Origin: Aeromonas fluvialis
Lineage (GTDB): Bacteria > Pseudomonadota > Gammaproteobacteria > Enterobacterales > Aeromonadaceae
Reading direction: 5' to 3'
NCBI RefSeq assembly: GCF_000819885.1
Contig: NZ_CDBO01000011.1
Span: 154,702-218,701 of the forward strand
Length of the DNA stretch: 64,000 nucleotides
Of this stretch, positions 1-8,524 are shown in pieces. The notes beneath the pieces are model-generated. The model was not told the DNA's origin and did no database searches. It was given only the letters and a program-made list of their open reading frames with translations. Position numbers and translations under genes: made by a program. Positions within the stretch are counted from its first letter, which is position 1; the number at the start of each line of letters is the position of its first letter.

Positions 1-401
1 TTGAGGCCGTAAACCGAGCTCGATGAGGCATAGACCAGGTGCCCGATCCCGTGATGGCGACACCCCTCGAGGATGGTGAGGGTCCCGTTGAGATTGCTGT
101 CGGCATAGGCGAAGGGGTTGTCCAGCGAGTAACGCACTCCGGCCTGGGCCCCCAGATGGATCACCCGGTCGAACTGCTCCCGGACGAACAGGGCCGCGAT
201 GGCTTGCCTGTCCGCGAGATCGCCGCGCTCGAAGCGAAAATCGGACAGTGGCAGGAGCTGCGCCAGCCGCGCCTCTTTCAGACTCACTTCGTAGTAGTCA
301 TTGAGATTGTCGAGGCCGACGACCTGATGCCCTTCGTGACAGAGCCTCTGCGCCACATGAAAGCCGATAAAGCCGGCGGCGCCGGTGACTAAGTACTTCA
401 T
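1..401 (-). CDS. UDP-sugar (likely UDP-glucuronate) 4/5-epimerase, partial
   Basis: This is the N-terminal part of an extended short-chain dehydrogenase/reductase epimerase; the rest lies beyond base 1. It opens with MKYLVTGAAGFIGFHVA, the Rossmann glycine motif GxxGxxG. A conserved NDYYEVSLKEARL segment and a VIHLGAQAGVRYSL segment follow, both typical of nucleotide-sugar epimerases that act on UDP-glucuronate in capsule and O-antigen synthesis. The ugd remnant lies immediately upstream on the same strand, and Ugd would make its UDP-glucuronate substrate. The ATG at 401 follows the ugd stop by six bases, so the two were one transcription unit. The exact epimerisation (C4 or C5) cannot be settled from the fragment. 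Confidence 0.85.
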   Translation of the reverse strand, partial: MKYLVTGAAGFIGFHVAQRLCHEGHQVVGLDNLNDYYEVSLKEARLAQLLPLSDFRFERGDLADRQAIAALFVREQFDRVIHLGAQAGVRYSLDNPFAYADSNLNGTLTILEGCRHHGIGHLVYASSSSVYGL

Positions 402-407
402 TGTATT

Positions 408-812
408 TTATCCAGCTCGTGTATTTTCCAGGCTATCGCCGCGGCCGATGGCGTACTTGTTGATCACCACCTTGCCCGCCTGCATTAGACGGCCTATGGT
501 GCCGGCCACCGCCAGCATGTGCTGAAGATCGGCAGAACCGTCTTCGTCCGGCAGGGTGCCGACCGCGATGAAGATGAGCTCGGCAAAGGCCACCCCTTCG
601 GCCACATCCGTGGTGAAGTGCAGGCGGCCAGCCTGATGGTTAGCTTGCACCATGGGGGCCAGGCCGGGTTCAAAGATGGGGATGATCCCCTCCTTGAGGC
701 ATGCGACCTTGTTGTCGTCCACATCCACACAGGTGACCTGGTGGCCCATTTCGGCGAGCACGGCCGCCTGAACCAGCCCTACATAACCAATCCCGAATAC
801 GACGACTCTCAT
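408..812 (-). pseudogene. ugd: UDP-glucose 6-dehydrogenase with internal in-frame deletion
   Basis: The first ~120 residues are a normal Ugd N-terminus: MRVVVFGIGYVGL dinucleotide motif, EPGLAPMV, and a tract ending KVVINK where family members continue STVPVGT. The reading frame then jumps straight to YAIGRGDSLENTRAG, which resembles the extreme C-terminus of Ugd proteins (usually ...YYGIGR...). Family members are about 390 residues; this is 134. The catalytic cysteine domain and UDP-binding domain are missing, so the product cannot oxidise UDP-glucose. I read it as an internal in-frame deletion of roughly 750 bp. The start is set at the ATG at 812, which begins the Rossmann motif; an ATG at 854 in the same frame would add 14 unconvincing residues. 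Confidence 0.8.
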
Positions 813-1313
813 CTGAGTGTTGCTCCTCGATGTCGGCAGTGACAAGCCGTCCATTCTAAGTAACGGATCCTGATAGTGCTAGCGCATCCAATGGTGTACG
901 TCAGCCCCTAGCGATGATTCAGGGCCGATTTACTGATCCCCATCGCATCCCATGTGGCACGCCAAGCCTATCCCTGGTCGAGTGGAAAATTTTAATTGAG
1001 TCTGACTCGGGTCGAACGTTTATTATTTTGGTTGTCTCATGATGCTACCTGCCCGAGTATGAGATGAGAGGGTTGCCTCTAATCAGGCGACCCAATGCAC
1101 TATGTCATGCACTTAGCCCCTCTCCTTGGTACTTGCTATAAGCCCTGTGAGCCTACCCAACCATGGTAAAAGAATCTGCAGCCATCGCTAACTGCATGCT
1201 CGGAATAGTGAAAAAGGTATAATGGCGACCAAATCCTATCGTTACCCAAAAAACTGACGTGTCAGACACCCCGAAGCGTCTGATCCCGCGCTGTGACAGG
1301 AAAGAATAAACTG
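813..1313. other. Intergenic region, divergent promoters
   Basis: About 500 bases without a supportable gene. It must hold the minus-strand promoter of the ugd-epimerase unit and the plus-strand promoter of the LacI-type regulator. A TATAAT -10-like hexamer lies at 1218-1223 and a short inverted repeat CTGAC-GT-GTCAG at 1254-1265, just before the regulator gene. No strong -35 element was seen. Confidence 0.4.
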
Positions 1314-2321
1314 ATGGCAACCATTAATGACATTTGCAAAATGACGGGATTTTCTAAGGCAACCGTATCGCGCGCCATCAATGAAACCGGTCAGGTGAAA
1401 GAGTCAACCCGCAAGGCCATTCTCGATGCCATGGAACGACTTAACTTTCGCCCTAATTCCCTGGCACAAGCCCTGGCCAACAAGAGTGGTCACAGCATAG
1501 GGCTGGTACTCTCCGACTTTGATGGCAGTTACTTTGGCCATATGCTGAAAAGTGCCGCCCAGGTTGCAGAAAAGACCAGCAAACAACTGATCGTCACCGA
1601 TGGCCACCATGAACCCGAGCGCGAGAAACAGGCGATCTATTCACTGGTCGACCGTCGTTGCAGTGTTCTGATTGTCTATACCAGACACATGTCCGAGGAG
1701 GACATACTGGCCATACAGCATGAGGTCGCACTCCCTATCATCTTCATGGGGCGTGCGTTGCCAGCTCACCGCTGCCACTCCATCAGCCTCGATAACCGGC
1801 AGGCCGCCCGCCAATCCCTGGGACACCTGCTGGCCCTAGGGCATCGCAAGATCGCCTACTTTGGTCCACAGCCCGTCACCCCAACAGCTTCCATCCGTAT
1901 GGAGACCTATCAAACCCTGCTGGCGCAACAGGGATCTACCTCGGAGGAGCACTGGTACCAGTGCAGCAGCTACAGCATTGCCGGTGGCTACCAGGCGGCC
2001 AAACGCTACCTGGCGAGCGGCGCGGGGTGCAGCGCCCTGTTTGCGGCCTGTGACACCATCGCATTTGGGGCGATGCAAGCCTTTCGTGAGGCAGGACTCA
2101 CTCTTCCCAGGGACATGTCGATAAGCAGCATCGACGACGAAGAGATCTCGGCTTATATCTCCCCGACATTAACCACCTACCATCAGCCGATGAACCAGAT
2201 GATCTACTATGCCATGGATCTTGCCCTCAATCTGATGGATGGCAAAAGTACTCCTTTCGAATCCAGGGTGTTTCAGGGGGAGCTCAAAGTCCGCTCATCT
2301 GCCATTCCCTACAGCGAATGA
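1314..2321 (+). CDS. LacI-family transcriptional repressor, AscG-like
   Basis: A 335-residue LacI/GalR regulator. Residues 1-50 form the helix-turn-helix with its hinge (INDICKMTGFSKATVSRAIN ... RPNSLAQALA), followed by a periplasmic-binding-protein-like effector domain. The segment QLIVTDGHHEPEREKQAIYS closely resembles E. coli AscG, the repressor of the arbutin/salicin/cellobiose genes. The genes downstream are a beta-glucoside PTS and a phospho-beta-glucosidase, which fits that role. I chose the ATG at 1314, preceded by AGGAAAG at good spacing, over a GTG at 1293. Its probable operators are two AACCGGTT boxes at 2595-2621, before the first PTS gene. AscG-type assignment is by sequence resemblance; the inducer is not known. 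Confidence 0.88.
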   Translation: MATINDICKMTGFSKATVSRAINETGQVKESTRKAILDAMERLNFRPNSLAQALANKSGHSIGLVLSDFDGSYFGHMLKSAAQVAEKTSKQLIVTDGHHEPEREKQAIYSLVDRRCSVLIVYTRHMSEEDILAIQHEVALPIIFMGRALPAHRCHSISLDNRQAARQSLGHLLALGHRKIAYFGPQPVTPTASIRMETYQTLLAQQGSTSEEHWYQCSSYSIAGGYQAAKRYLASGAGCSALFAACDTIAFGAMQAFREAGLTLPRDMSISSIDDEEISAYISPTLTTYHQPMNQMIYYAMDLALNLMDGKSTPFESRVFQGELKVRSSAIPYSE

Positions 2322-2594
2322 CTCAAGGGCATGGAGAGAAAATACCAGGGATGGTATGCATGGCTCACCAGCGACTCAGCTTGGCCCTTCAATTTCCCGG
2401 AACACAGACCGACCCTTGCCCGTGTCACGGGATCACGCCGCCTTCGATCTCCATCATCCCTCACCGCCTGCTGGTAGTACCATATGAGATCTTTACGTAA
2501 AAACAATAAAATCTAATAATTTCATAATGTTAAAAACAAGATACTCATGCGTCTGTCGATTTTCATCTTGTCTGTGTGAGTTGAACCACAAAAA

Positions 2595-2621
2595 TGAAAC
2601 CGGTTCCTGTAACCGGTTTCC
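2595..2621. promoter_or_regulatory. Tandem AscG-type operators that also form a perfect hairpin
   Basis: Two 14-bp boxes, TGAAACCGGTTCCT (2595-2608) and TGTAACCGGTTTCC (2608-2621), have centres 13 bp apart. Each resembles the AscG box TGAAACCGGTTTCA. Together GAAACCGGTT (2596-2605) and AACCGGTTTC (2611-2620) make a perfect 10-bp inverted repeat with a 5-nt loop, followed by CTTTTTT. The site could therefore be a repressor operator for the PTS operon, a terminator for the repressor gene, or both. TATAGT at 2630-2635 is a possible -10. Confidence 0.65.
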
Positions 2622-2690
2622 TTTTTTGCTATAGTCAATATCAGTGTGATACGCCATCAATTCGAGTTTCATTATCTTGAGGTCTGTGCC

Positions 2691-3011
2691 ATGAACAAAA
2701 AAATCTATCTGTTTTGCGCTGCGGGAATGTCCACCTCCTTGCTGGTTAACAAGATGCGAGATCAAGCCGCCAAACACTCCGTCCCCGTCGAGATCGAAGC
2801 CTTTCCCGAGTCTCGTGCCAATGAGAAGGGCCCAGAAGCCGATCTGATCTTGCTGGGTCCACAGGTAGGCTATCTGCACGCAGACATCGCCTCTCGTTTT
2901 CCCGGCAAACCCGTAGCGGTCATTGACACTGCCATGTATGGCAAAGTCGATGGACTGGGCGTATTGAAAATGGCCATTGTCGAAATTAAAAATGCGGCAA
3001 AGCCGGCGTAA
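2691..3011 (+). CDS. PTS system cellobiose/beta-glucoside-type EIIB component
   Basis: A 106-residue lactose/cellobiose-family IIB protein. It accepts phosphate from IIA and passes it to the sugar during transport by IIC. The phosphorylated cysteine is Cys9 in [14 protein letters not shown], and the later [11 protein letters not shown] segment is the family's second conserved patch. The length is typical. The ATG at 2691 is preceded by TTGAGG; an upstream GTG at 2646 adds residues absent from the family. It is the first gene of an operon continuing with IIA, phospho-beta-glucosidase and IIC, and is presumably repressed through the 2595-2621 boxes. Confidence 0.92.
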   Translation: MNKKIYLFCAAGMSTSLLVNKMRDQAAKHSVPVEIEAFPESRANEKGPEADLILLGPQVGYLHADIASRFPGKPVAVIDTAMYGKVDGLGVLKMAIVEIKNAAKPA

Positions 3012-3054
3012 TAGCACGACACCATAGCCAATATAAATAGTCGGGAATTCTTCT

Positions 3055-3074
3055 GGCTAACCATAACGTTAGCC
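3055..3074. other. Small intercistronic hairpin between IIB and IIA genes
   Basis: GGCTAAC and GTTAGCC (7-bp perfect stem, 6-nt loop) lie in the 244-base gap between the IIB and IIA genes. There is no U-run, so it is more likely an RNA-processing or partial-termination element than a full terminator. The rest of the gap is AT-rich with no gene. Confidence 0.35.
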
Positions 3075-3255
3075 TTCCCACCTATTCAAATTTTATTTCA
3101 TATAACGTCGCAGATACCATATTTATGGTGCGTTGATAATATTTGCTTTATCTAGCCTATTTTTATATAGGCCTGGCATGCTCATGCCATTTATTAGTCA
3201 ACGCCATGCACACATTTTGTTTTAAAATTATTGAAATCACTATTATGAGGTAACC

Positions 3256-3627
3256 ATGAACTTTGACGAACTGAATATTGATGATATTAGTCCTGACTCG
3301 ACCGAGGCTAATAAAATGGATCTGGAAGAGCAGGTGATGGGAATCATCATCAACTCGGGTGAGGCCCGTAGTTGTGCCTATAAGGCGCTCGCCTTCGCCA
3401 AACAGGGCGACTTTGCCCAGGCCGAAGCCAAGATGGAAGAGGCACGCCAGGCAGCCAATGCGGCACATCTGGTGCAGACCCAGCTGATTGAAGCCGACAT
3501 GGGAGAAGGAAAGACCACCATGACCCTCATCATGGTGCATGCGCAAGACCACCTCATGACATCCATGCTGGCTCGCGAGCTGGTGAATGAGCTGATCGAT
3601 CTTCACAAGAAACTGGCCGCGCAATAA
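3256..3627 (+). CDS. PTS system cellobiose/beta-glucoside-type EIIA component
   Basis: A 123-residue helical IIA protein of the lactose/cellobiose family, strongly similar to E. coli ChbA through GIIINSGEARS, AHLVQTQLIEADMGEGK and VHAQDHLMTSMLARELV. His95 (VHAQDH) corresponds to the phosphorylated His89 of ChbA. It works as a trimer, taking phosphate from HPr and giving it to IIB. The stop at 3627 is 12 bases before the glucosidase ATG, with AAGGAG in between, so the two are co-translated. The ATG at 3256 follows a GAGG ribosome-binding site. Confidence 0.93.
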   Translation: MNFDELNIDDISPDSTEANKMDLEEQVMGIIINSGEARSCAYKALAFAKQGDFAQAEAKMEEARQAANAAHLVQTQLIEADMGEGKTTMTLIMVHAQDHLMTSMLARELVNELIDLHKKLAAQ

Positions 3628-3639
3628 GGAGTCGCATCG

Positions 3640-5049
3640 ATGAAGTTCTCACACGATTTTTTGTTTGGTGCTGCCAGTGCTTCCTATCAGGTCGAAGGGG
3701 CGTGGAACGAAGATGGTAAAGGCATGACGAACTGGGATGAATTTTCCAAGATCCCGGGGAAAACGTTTGAAGGTACTAATGGTGACGTGGCTGTCGATCA
3801 CTATCACCGCTATAAAGAAGATATCGCGCTGATGGCTGAGATGGGATTGGAATCCTATCGCTTCTCTATCTCCTGGGCGCGTATATTTCCCGATGGGGAT
3901 GGAGAGATCAATCCCAAGGGCATTGAGTTTTACAACAACCTGATCAATGAGTGTTTGAAATATGGAATCGTGCCTTTCATTACGCTCTACCATTGGGATC
4001 TTCCGCTGACGCTGGAAAAAGATGGTGGTTGGTTGAGTCAACGCACGATACGCGCTTTCGTCCGTTATGCAGAAACATGTTTCACTGCATTTGGCGACCG
4101 GGTTAAACACTTCATTACCTTTAATGAAACGATAGTTTTTTGTAGTCTTGGTTATATGGCCGGAGCACACCCGCCTGGAATCACCAATGATCCGAAAAAA
4201 TATTTCCAGGCGATTCACAACGTCTTCTATGCACATGCACAAGCTGTCTTGATCTACAAGGAAATGAGCCAGTATGGCGAGATCGGTATCAGTCATGTTT
4301 TCAGCCCTGCATTTGGGGTTGATGACAGTGAAGAGAGCCATAAAGCGGCCTATCATGCTAACGCTTATGCGACCCATCTCTATTTTGATCCGATCCTCAA
4401 GGGTGAATACCCAGCCTATGTGATGGATGCCCTTAAGGACAATGAGATTCATCCTGAGCAGACAGAAGAAGAGCTGGCCATTATCAAGCAAGCATCAACA
4501 ATGAATGATTTCATGGGGCTTAACTACTACCAACCGAGCCGGGTTGAACTCATAAAGGGAGACGTGGAGAAACGGGAAAATAAAAGAGAAAACTGCACAG
4601 GGGCACCTGGAAATCCCAGTTTTGACGGTGTGTTTCGCACCGTAAAGATGAATGATAAGCGCTATACGAAATGGGACTGGGAAATCTCGCCGGAAGGATT
4701 TGTCGATGGCTTGAATATGCTCAAAGAGCGTTACGGTCAAGTGAAAATATACATCACTGAAAATGGGTTGGGGGATGAAGACCCTATCATTGAAGATGAA
4801 ATATGTGATGTGCCGAGAATTCACTACATTCAGGAACACCTGCAAGCACTCAAGCAGGCGATTCAAGATGGAGTAAACGTAAAAGGCTATTTTGCTTGGT
4901 CTGTGATCGACTTGCTGAGCTGGCTGAACGGTTACAAAAAGCAGTATGGTTTTATCTACGTGGATCACAAAAACAACTATCAACGGAAGAAAAAGCTGTC
5001 CTTCCACTGGTATCGCTCAGTTATTGAAAATAGAGGGGAAGATCTCTAA
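3640..5049 (+). CDS. 6-phospho-beta-glucosidase, glycoside hydrolase family 1
   Basis: A 469-residue GH1 enzyme that hydrolyses phosphorylated aryl-beta-glucosides or cellobiose-6-phosphate delivered by the adjacent PTS. It starts FLFGAASASYQVEGAWNEDG, the family signature. The acid/base glutamate lies in ITFNE near residue 163 and the nucleophile in YITENG near residue 373. The C-terminal YFAWSVIDLLSW segment completes the TIM barrel, and the length is normal. Its stop overlaps the IIC start by one base (TAATG), implying translational coupling. Substrate preference between cellobiose, salicin and arbutin cannot be read from the sequence. Confidence 0.93.
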   Translation: MKFSHDFLFGAASASYQVEGAWNEDGKGMTNWDEFSKIPGKTFEGTNGDVAVDHYHRYKEDIALMAEMGLESYRFSISWARIFPDGDGEINPKGIEFYNNLINECLKYGIVPFITLYHWDLPLTLEKDGGWLSQRTIRAFVRYAETCFTAFGDRVKHFITFNETIVFCSLGYMAGAHPPGITNDPKKYFQAIHNVFYAHAQAVLIYKEMSQYGEIGISHVFSPAFGVDDSEESHKAAYHANAYATHLYFDPILKGEYPAYVMDALKDNEIHPEQTEEELAIIKQASTMNDFMGLNYYQPSRVELIKGDVEKRENKRENCTGAPGNPSFDGVFRTVKMNDKRYTKWDWEISPEGFVDGLNMLKERYGQVKIYITENGLGDEDPIIEDEICDVPRIHYIQEHLQALKQAIQDGVNVKGYFAWSVIDLLSWLNGYKKQYGFIYVDHKNNYQRKKKLSFHWYRSVIENRGEDL

Positions 5050-6392
5050 TGAGCACTGTCAACGCAACTATCAGCAATATCATGCCTCAAGTGATGAGGT
5101 TTGTTAACTCCAGACCGATAAAGGCAATTAAAGATGGTTTCTTGTTTACCATGCCATTGACCATTATCGGCTCTGTATTCCTGTTGCTGGCTTTTATCCC
5201 TATCCCTGGATACGGTGATCTCATGGCCAGTATCTTTGGTGACAACTGGCAGAGCCCCCTATGGCAAGTGGTGGGTGCAACATTTGATATTTTGGCCCTG
5301 ATTGGAGTCTTTGGTATTGCCTACAGTTGGGTACAAAATGAAGGCTATCAGGGGGTCAGTGCAGGTATTTTTGCCATCGTCTCTCTGTTGATCCTCAACG
5401 ACAACTTCATTTTGGCCGCAGACGGCAGCTCTATCGGCGGGGTCATCCCCAAAGCCTATATGGGTGGCAAGGGGATGATAGTGGCCATCTTCGTCGGCAT
5501 CTTTGTGGGCTGGCTCTACAGCTGGTGCATGAAGAAAAACTTGACCATCAAGATGCCGGAAGGTGTGCCGCAAGGTGTCGCCAACGCCTTCATCGCCTTG
5601 ATCCCTGGCGCACTGATCATCTTCAGCTCGTTCCTGATTTGGATCTTTTTCGAAACATCGTTTGATAAAACCATAGTGACCGTCATTTATGACTTCCTAC
5701 AGACGCCGCTGCAGGGGTTATCCGATTCGCTGGGAGGGGTGATCATCGTTGCGCTGCTCATCTCGTTGCTATGGTGGTGCGGCGTTCATGGCTCGGCCAT
5801 TGTCGGCGGCATCATTGGCCCCATCGTCACCGCGAATGCGCTGCAGAACCAAGAGCTCTTGCTCAAGGGGGAGCAATTGATAGCCGGTGAAAATGCCAAG
5901 ATTGTGACCAACCAGTTTATCGATCAATACATTACCTTTGGCGGTGCAGGTCTCACACTGGGTCTGGTGGTGTGCATGCTGATGTTTGCCAAGTCGGTTC
6001 AATTTAAAGATCTGGGCCGAGTTGCCATCATGCCGGGTATTTTCAATATCAATGAACCTGTCATTTTTGCTTTCCCGATAGTGTTTAACCCATTCATGCT
6101 GATTCCCTTCCTGGCGGCGCCGGTTATCTCGGTATTGATGGTCTACTTCACTCTCGCCAATGGTATTGTTGAGCCCTTTACGGCCATCAGTGTTCCTTGG
6201 ACCACTCCCATGATCATCAGCGGTTTCATCGTAGGTGGGTGGAAGGCGGCCATGTTACAAGTTGCCGTATTCCTGATGACGGTCTGTGTTTACTATCCAT
6301 TTATGAAGGCGCAAGACAAAATGGCGCAGAAAAATGAAGAGAAGCAGACTGATGCCAATGAGGATGACGATGCCTTGGCACTGCAACTCTAG
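5049..6392 (+). CDS. PTS system cellobiose/beta-glucoside-type EIIC permease
   Basis: A 447-residue inner-membrane permease of the lactose/cellobiose IIC family, with about ten hydrophobic segments. It translocates the sugar while IIB phosphorylates it. The N-terminal SRPIKAIKDGFLFTMPLTIIGS, the central WWCGVHGSAIVGGIIGPI and the PGIFNINEPVIFAFPIVFNP sugar-site segment are family hallmarks. The C-terminal tail is acidic and charged. It is the last cytoplasmic gene of the operon and is followed by a weak GC hairpin at 6406-6423. The gene order IIB-IIA-bgl-IIC differs from the E. coli chb order. Confidence 0.92.
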   Translation: MSTVNATISNIMPQVMRFVNSRPIKAIKDGFLFTMPLTIIGSVFLLLAFIPIPGYGDLMASIFGDNWQSPLWQVVGATFDILALIGVFGIAYSWVQNEGYQGVSAGIFAIVSLLILNDNFILAADGSSIGGVIPKAYMGGKGMIVAIFVGIFVGWLYSWCMKKNLTIKMPEGVPQGVANAFIALIPGALIIFSSFLIWIFFETSFDKTIVTVIYDFLQTPLQGLSDSLGGVIIVALLISLLWWCGVHGSAIVGGIIGPIVTANALQNQELLLKGEQLIAGENAKIVTNQFIDQYITFGGAGLTLGLVVCMLMFAKSVQFKDLGRVAIMPGIFNINEPVIFAFPIVFNPFMLIPFLAAPVISVLMVYFTLANGIVEPFTAISVPWTTPMIISGFIVGGWKAAMLQVAVFLMTVCVYYPFMKAQDKMAQKNEEKQTDANEDDDALALQL

Positions 6393-6405
6393 CAGCCATA
6401 ACACA

Positions 6406-6426
6406 GGGGGCTTAAATGCTCCCTTT
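6406..6426 (+). terminator. Weak terminator after the IIC gene
   Basis: GGGGGC and GCTCCC pair across a 6-nt loop with one wobble/mismatch and are followed by TTT. The weakness may allow read-through into the porin gene 260 bases downstream. Confidence 0.4.
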
Positions 6427-6582
6427 CATTCCTGCGACTGAATTTAGCCTTAATTCCTAGCCAAGGAAGTATTTATAACCACTAGTTAATTTTCTATACA
6501 TCTAACTTAAAGATGAAGTTAAGGCCATATATAAGGTTTGCGCTATAGGTAAGCTTGTTATTTTGTTTATTCTAAACTGATA

Positions 6583-6628
6583 TGTGTGTTATCTGACATT
6601 TATTACATCATAGTCATGATGATATAAT
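6583..6628 (+). promoter_or_regulatory. Putative CRP-dependent promoter of the porin gene
   Basis: TGTGT-N6-TGACA (6583-6598) matches the CRP consensus at most positions. A perfect TATAAT lies at 6623-6628, putting the CRP centre about 44 bases before the likely start, close to a class II position. An inverted repeat ATCAT-AGTC-ATGAT lies between them. This suggests catabolite control of the porin. Confidence 0.5.
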
Positions 6629-6688
6629 TTTTAATACATGTCTTTTTAATCGAAAATATCAACAACCATAAATGCTAATGGAGTTAGT

Positions 6689-7993
6689 ATGAAATTATTT
6701 CGTGTCTTGCCCACTGCTTTTGCCGTAGCAACAGTGATCGCATCATCATCGGTGTATGCAAATACAGAAATAGAGGCATTTGAGCAACGACTTAAAGAAC
6801 TTGAAAACAAAGTCGCTGAGCAAAGTGAGCAGCTACAATATAAAGATGACCAGCAACCAGCAACGTTACTGAGTGATATAAAGGTACCAGAGGGCATTGT
6901 TTTTTCAGGGTATGCACGCTACGGTGCAGCTTTCCAAGGTAGTAATGCCGAACGAGTAAATACTCATGGCCAGTTGAATGGCAATGCTACTGGTCGTTTG
7001 GGCAATGAACAAAATGGCGGTGAGTTTCAGCTTGCTAAACTTTTTAAAAGCGAAACCGGAGCAGTTTGGGATCTGGTCTTCATGGTCGATCACTGGTCCG
7101 ATAACGCTTGGGCCGATGATGGTGGTGTCAATGTCAAAAAAATCTACGCCGGGGCGGTCAATATTTTTGAGTCCCAACCCGATTTGTATGTATGGGCAGG
7201 CAGAGACTTCCATCAACGACCACAAACCGATATCAACGACTACTTCTGGATGATGCACGATGGACAAGGTGGTGGTTTCAGGAATCTTGATCTGGGTGGG
7301 ATAAAACTAGACCTGGCAGCCGTAGGTGCGGTGAATGGCGACTATGTAGAAGATAGCGGTCGTTATGCTTTGACTTCAAAATTGCATGGTTTGAAAATCG
7401 GTGAGGCTGATCTGAGCTTCTATGCAAACTATGGCGGCAGTTCAGAGAAACTAGATGATGATGAAAAAATCGCCGGCTCTGCCTACCAAGTAGCCAGTGA
7501 GTTAATGTGGGCTGGCCAAAAGTTCATCATGCGATATTCACACAACGCCAAAGACAGCGTGTATGACCTTGAAGATGAGCAACGTGCAATGCTGTTCAGC
7601 CTAGATGGCTCAATTCCCCTATCCGAAAAAGCTAATCTGCAATATCTGACAGCTTATCAAACCCTGGATGTCGCTGGAAATGAAAGTCGCGCCAACTATA
7701 ACGTGATTCTGCGCCCGACCTATCAGTGGAACAAGGTTCACTCGACCTGGTTCGAGACTGGTTACAACGTTGTCGACTACGATGATATAGATGCGACCAA
7801 TACATCCTGGAAGGCTACCCTGTCACAGAACATTGCTATTGGTGGCGAAACCTGGTCTCGCCCAATGATCCGTTTCTATACAACTGTAGGTAATGCCGAT
7901 AACGAATATAGACAACGTGATAATAATGGCAAGATCATTGATTCCCACGATGATACTGTGACTTTCGGGGCGATGTTTGAAGCCTGGTGGTAA
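6689..7993 (+). CDS. LamB/BglH-like carbohydrate outer-membrane porin
   Basis: A 434-residue maltoporin-family protein. A signal peptide (MKLFRVLPTAFAVATVIASSSVYA) is followed by a short coiled coil (residues ~27-55) and then a beta barrel. VFSGYARYG, GRLGNE and WAGRDFHQRPQTDINDYFW are typical LamB/BglH motifs, and the chain ends EAWW as BglH does (EIWW). It would admit beta-glucosides through the outer membrane for the PTS upstream. It is about 100 residues shorter than E. coli BglH, mainly in the N-terminal linker. GGAG lies six bases before the ATG. A CRP-like promoter precedes it. Confidence 0.85.
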   Translation: MKLFRVLPTAFAVATVIASSSVYANTEIEAFEQRLKELENKVAEQSEQLQYKDDQQPATLLSDIKVPEGIVFSGYARYGAAFQGSNAERVNTHGQLNGNATGRLGNEQNGGEFQLAKLFKSETGAVWDLVFMVDHWSDNAWADDGGVNVKKIYAGAVNIFESQPDLYVWAGRDFHQRPQTDINDYFWMMHDGQGGGFRNLDLGGIKLDLAAVGAVNGDYVEDSGRYALTSKLHGLKIGEADLSFYANYGGSSEKLDDDEKIAGSAYQVASELMWAGQKFIMRYSHNAKDSVYDLEDEQRAMLFSLDGSIPLSEKANLQYLTAYQTLDVAGNESRANYNVILRPTYQWNKVHSTWFETGYNVVDYDDIDATNTSWKATLSQNIAIGGETWSRPMIRFYTTVGNADNEYRQRDNNGKIIDSHDDTVTFGAMFEAWW

Positions 7994-8139
7994 GGTACCC
8001 ATAAATAAATCAGCGTAACTGCCCAAGCCATTACAGGTGATACTTCAGGCGGTCGCATAATTCGAAAATAAAGCGATTTAAAGCAAGCTTTCAACTCTGG
8101 ATCGGTATGGTTCATTTCCTGGAGGCTTGCTTTACCGCT

Positions 8140-8245
8140 AGGAGCGCCACTTTTCGCGCAATCATCGGTTTTGAATGTTGATCAGCGTGCAAAAGTGACC
8201 AGGTTTACGGGATTTTCAGAGTCCAATTTTGATCACTGCGCCATC
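8140..8245. mobile_element. Possible relic of an IS21-family end
   Basis: The gene-free stretch 7994-8524 contains GCGTGCAAAAGTGACC at about 8187-8202 and CCAATTTTGATCACTG nearby. Both resemble the repeated GTCACTTTTGCACGC-type sequences at the ends of IS21-family elements. No istA/istB coding sequence is present. The rest of the 530-base gap shows nothing I can name; a 66-codon ORF at 8171-8371 has no recognisable features. Confidence 0.28.
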
Positions 8246-8524
8246 ACCAAAGCCAAAGGTCTCTCTCGCAGTATCGTTCGCAATGACTTTCATCAACCTC
8301 CAACCGAGCCGCCCAAGTACCTAAGCAACCCGGATCCGATGACTAAGGCGTCAGCCAAGATGATGGGGTAATCCCCCACACTTGTGGTCGCAGAACCTTG
8401 GTCAGTTTTCGATGCAGATTTACGGCGATTCTCACCTCTTACACTTGTTTGCATCCTCTATTAAGTGGTATTTTGGAAATGAAATTAGAAAAGGAATTTC
8501 AAATACATAACAGTGGAGTGTTTT

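Noticed and set aside
3649..4491. 280-codon minus-strand ORF
   Set aside because: Fully antisense to the GH1 phospho-beta-glucosidase, with no ribosome-binding site or family features.
8171..8371. 66-codon plus-strand ORF between porin and pldA
   Set aside because: Overlaps the possible IS relic, no ribosome-binding site, no family resemblance.
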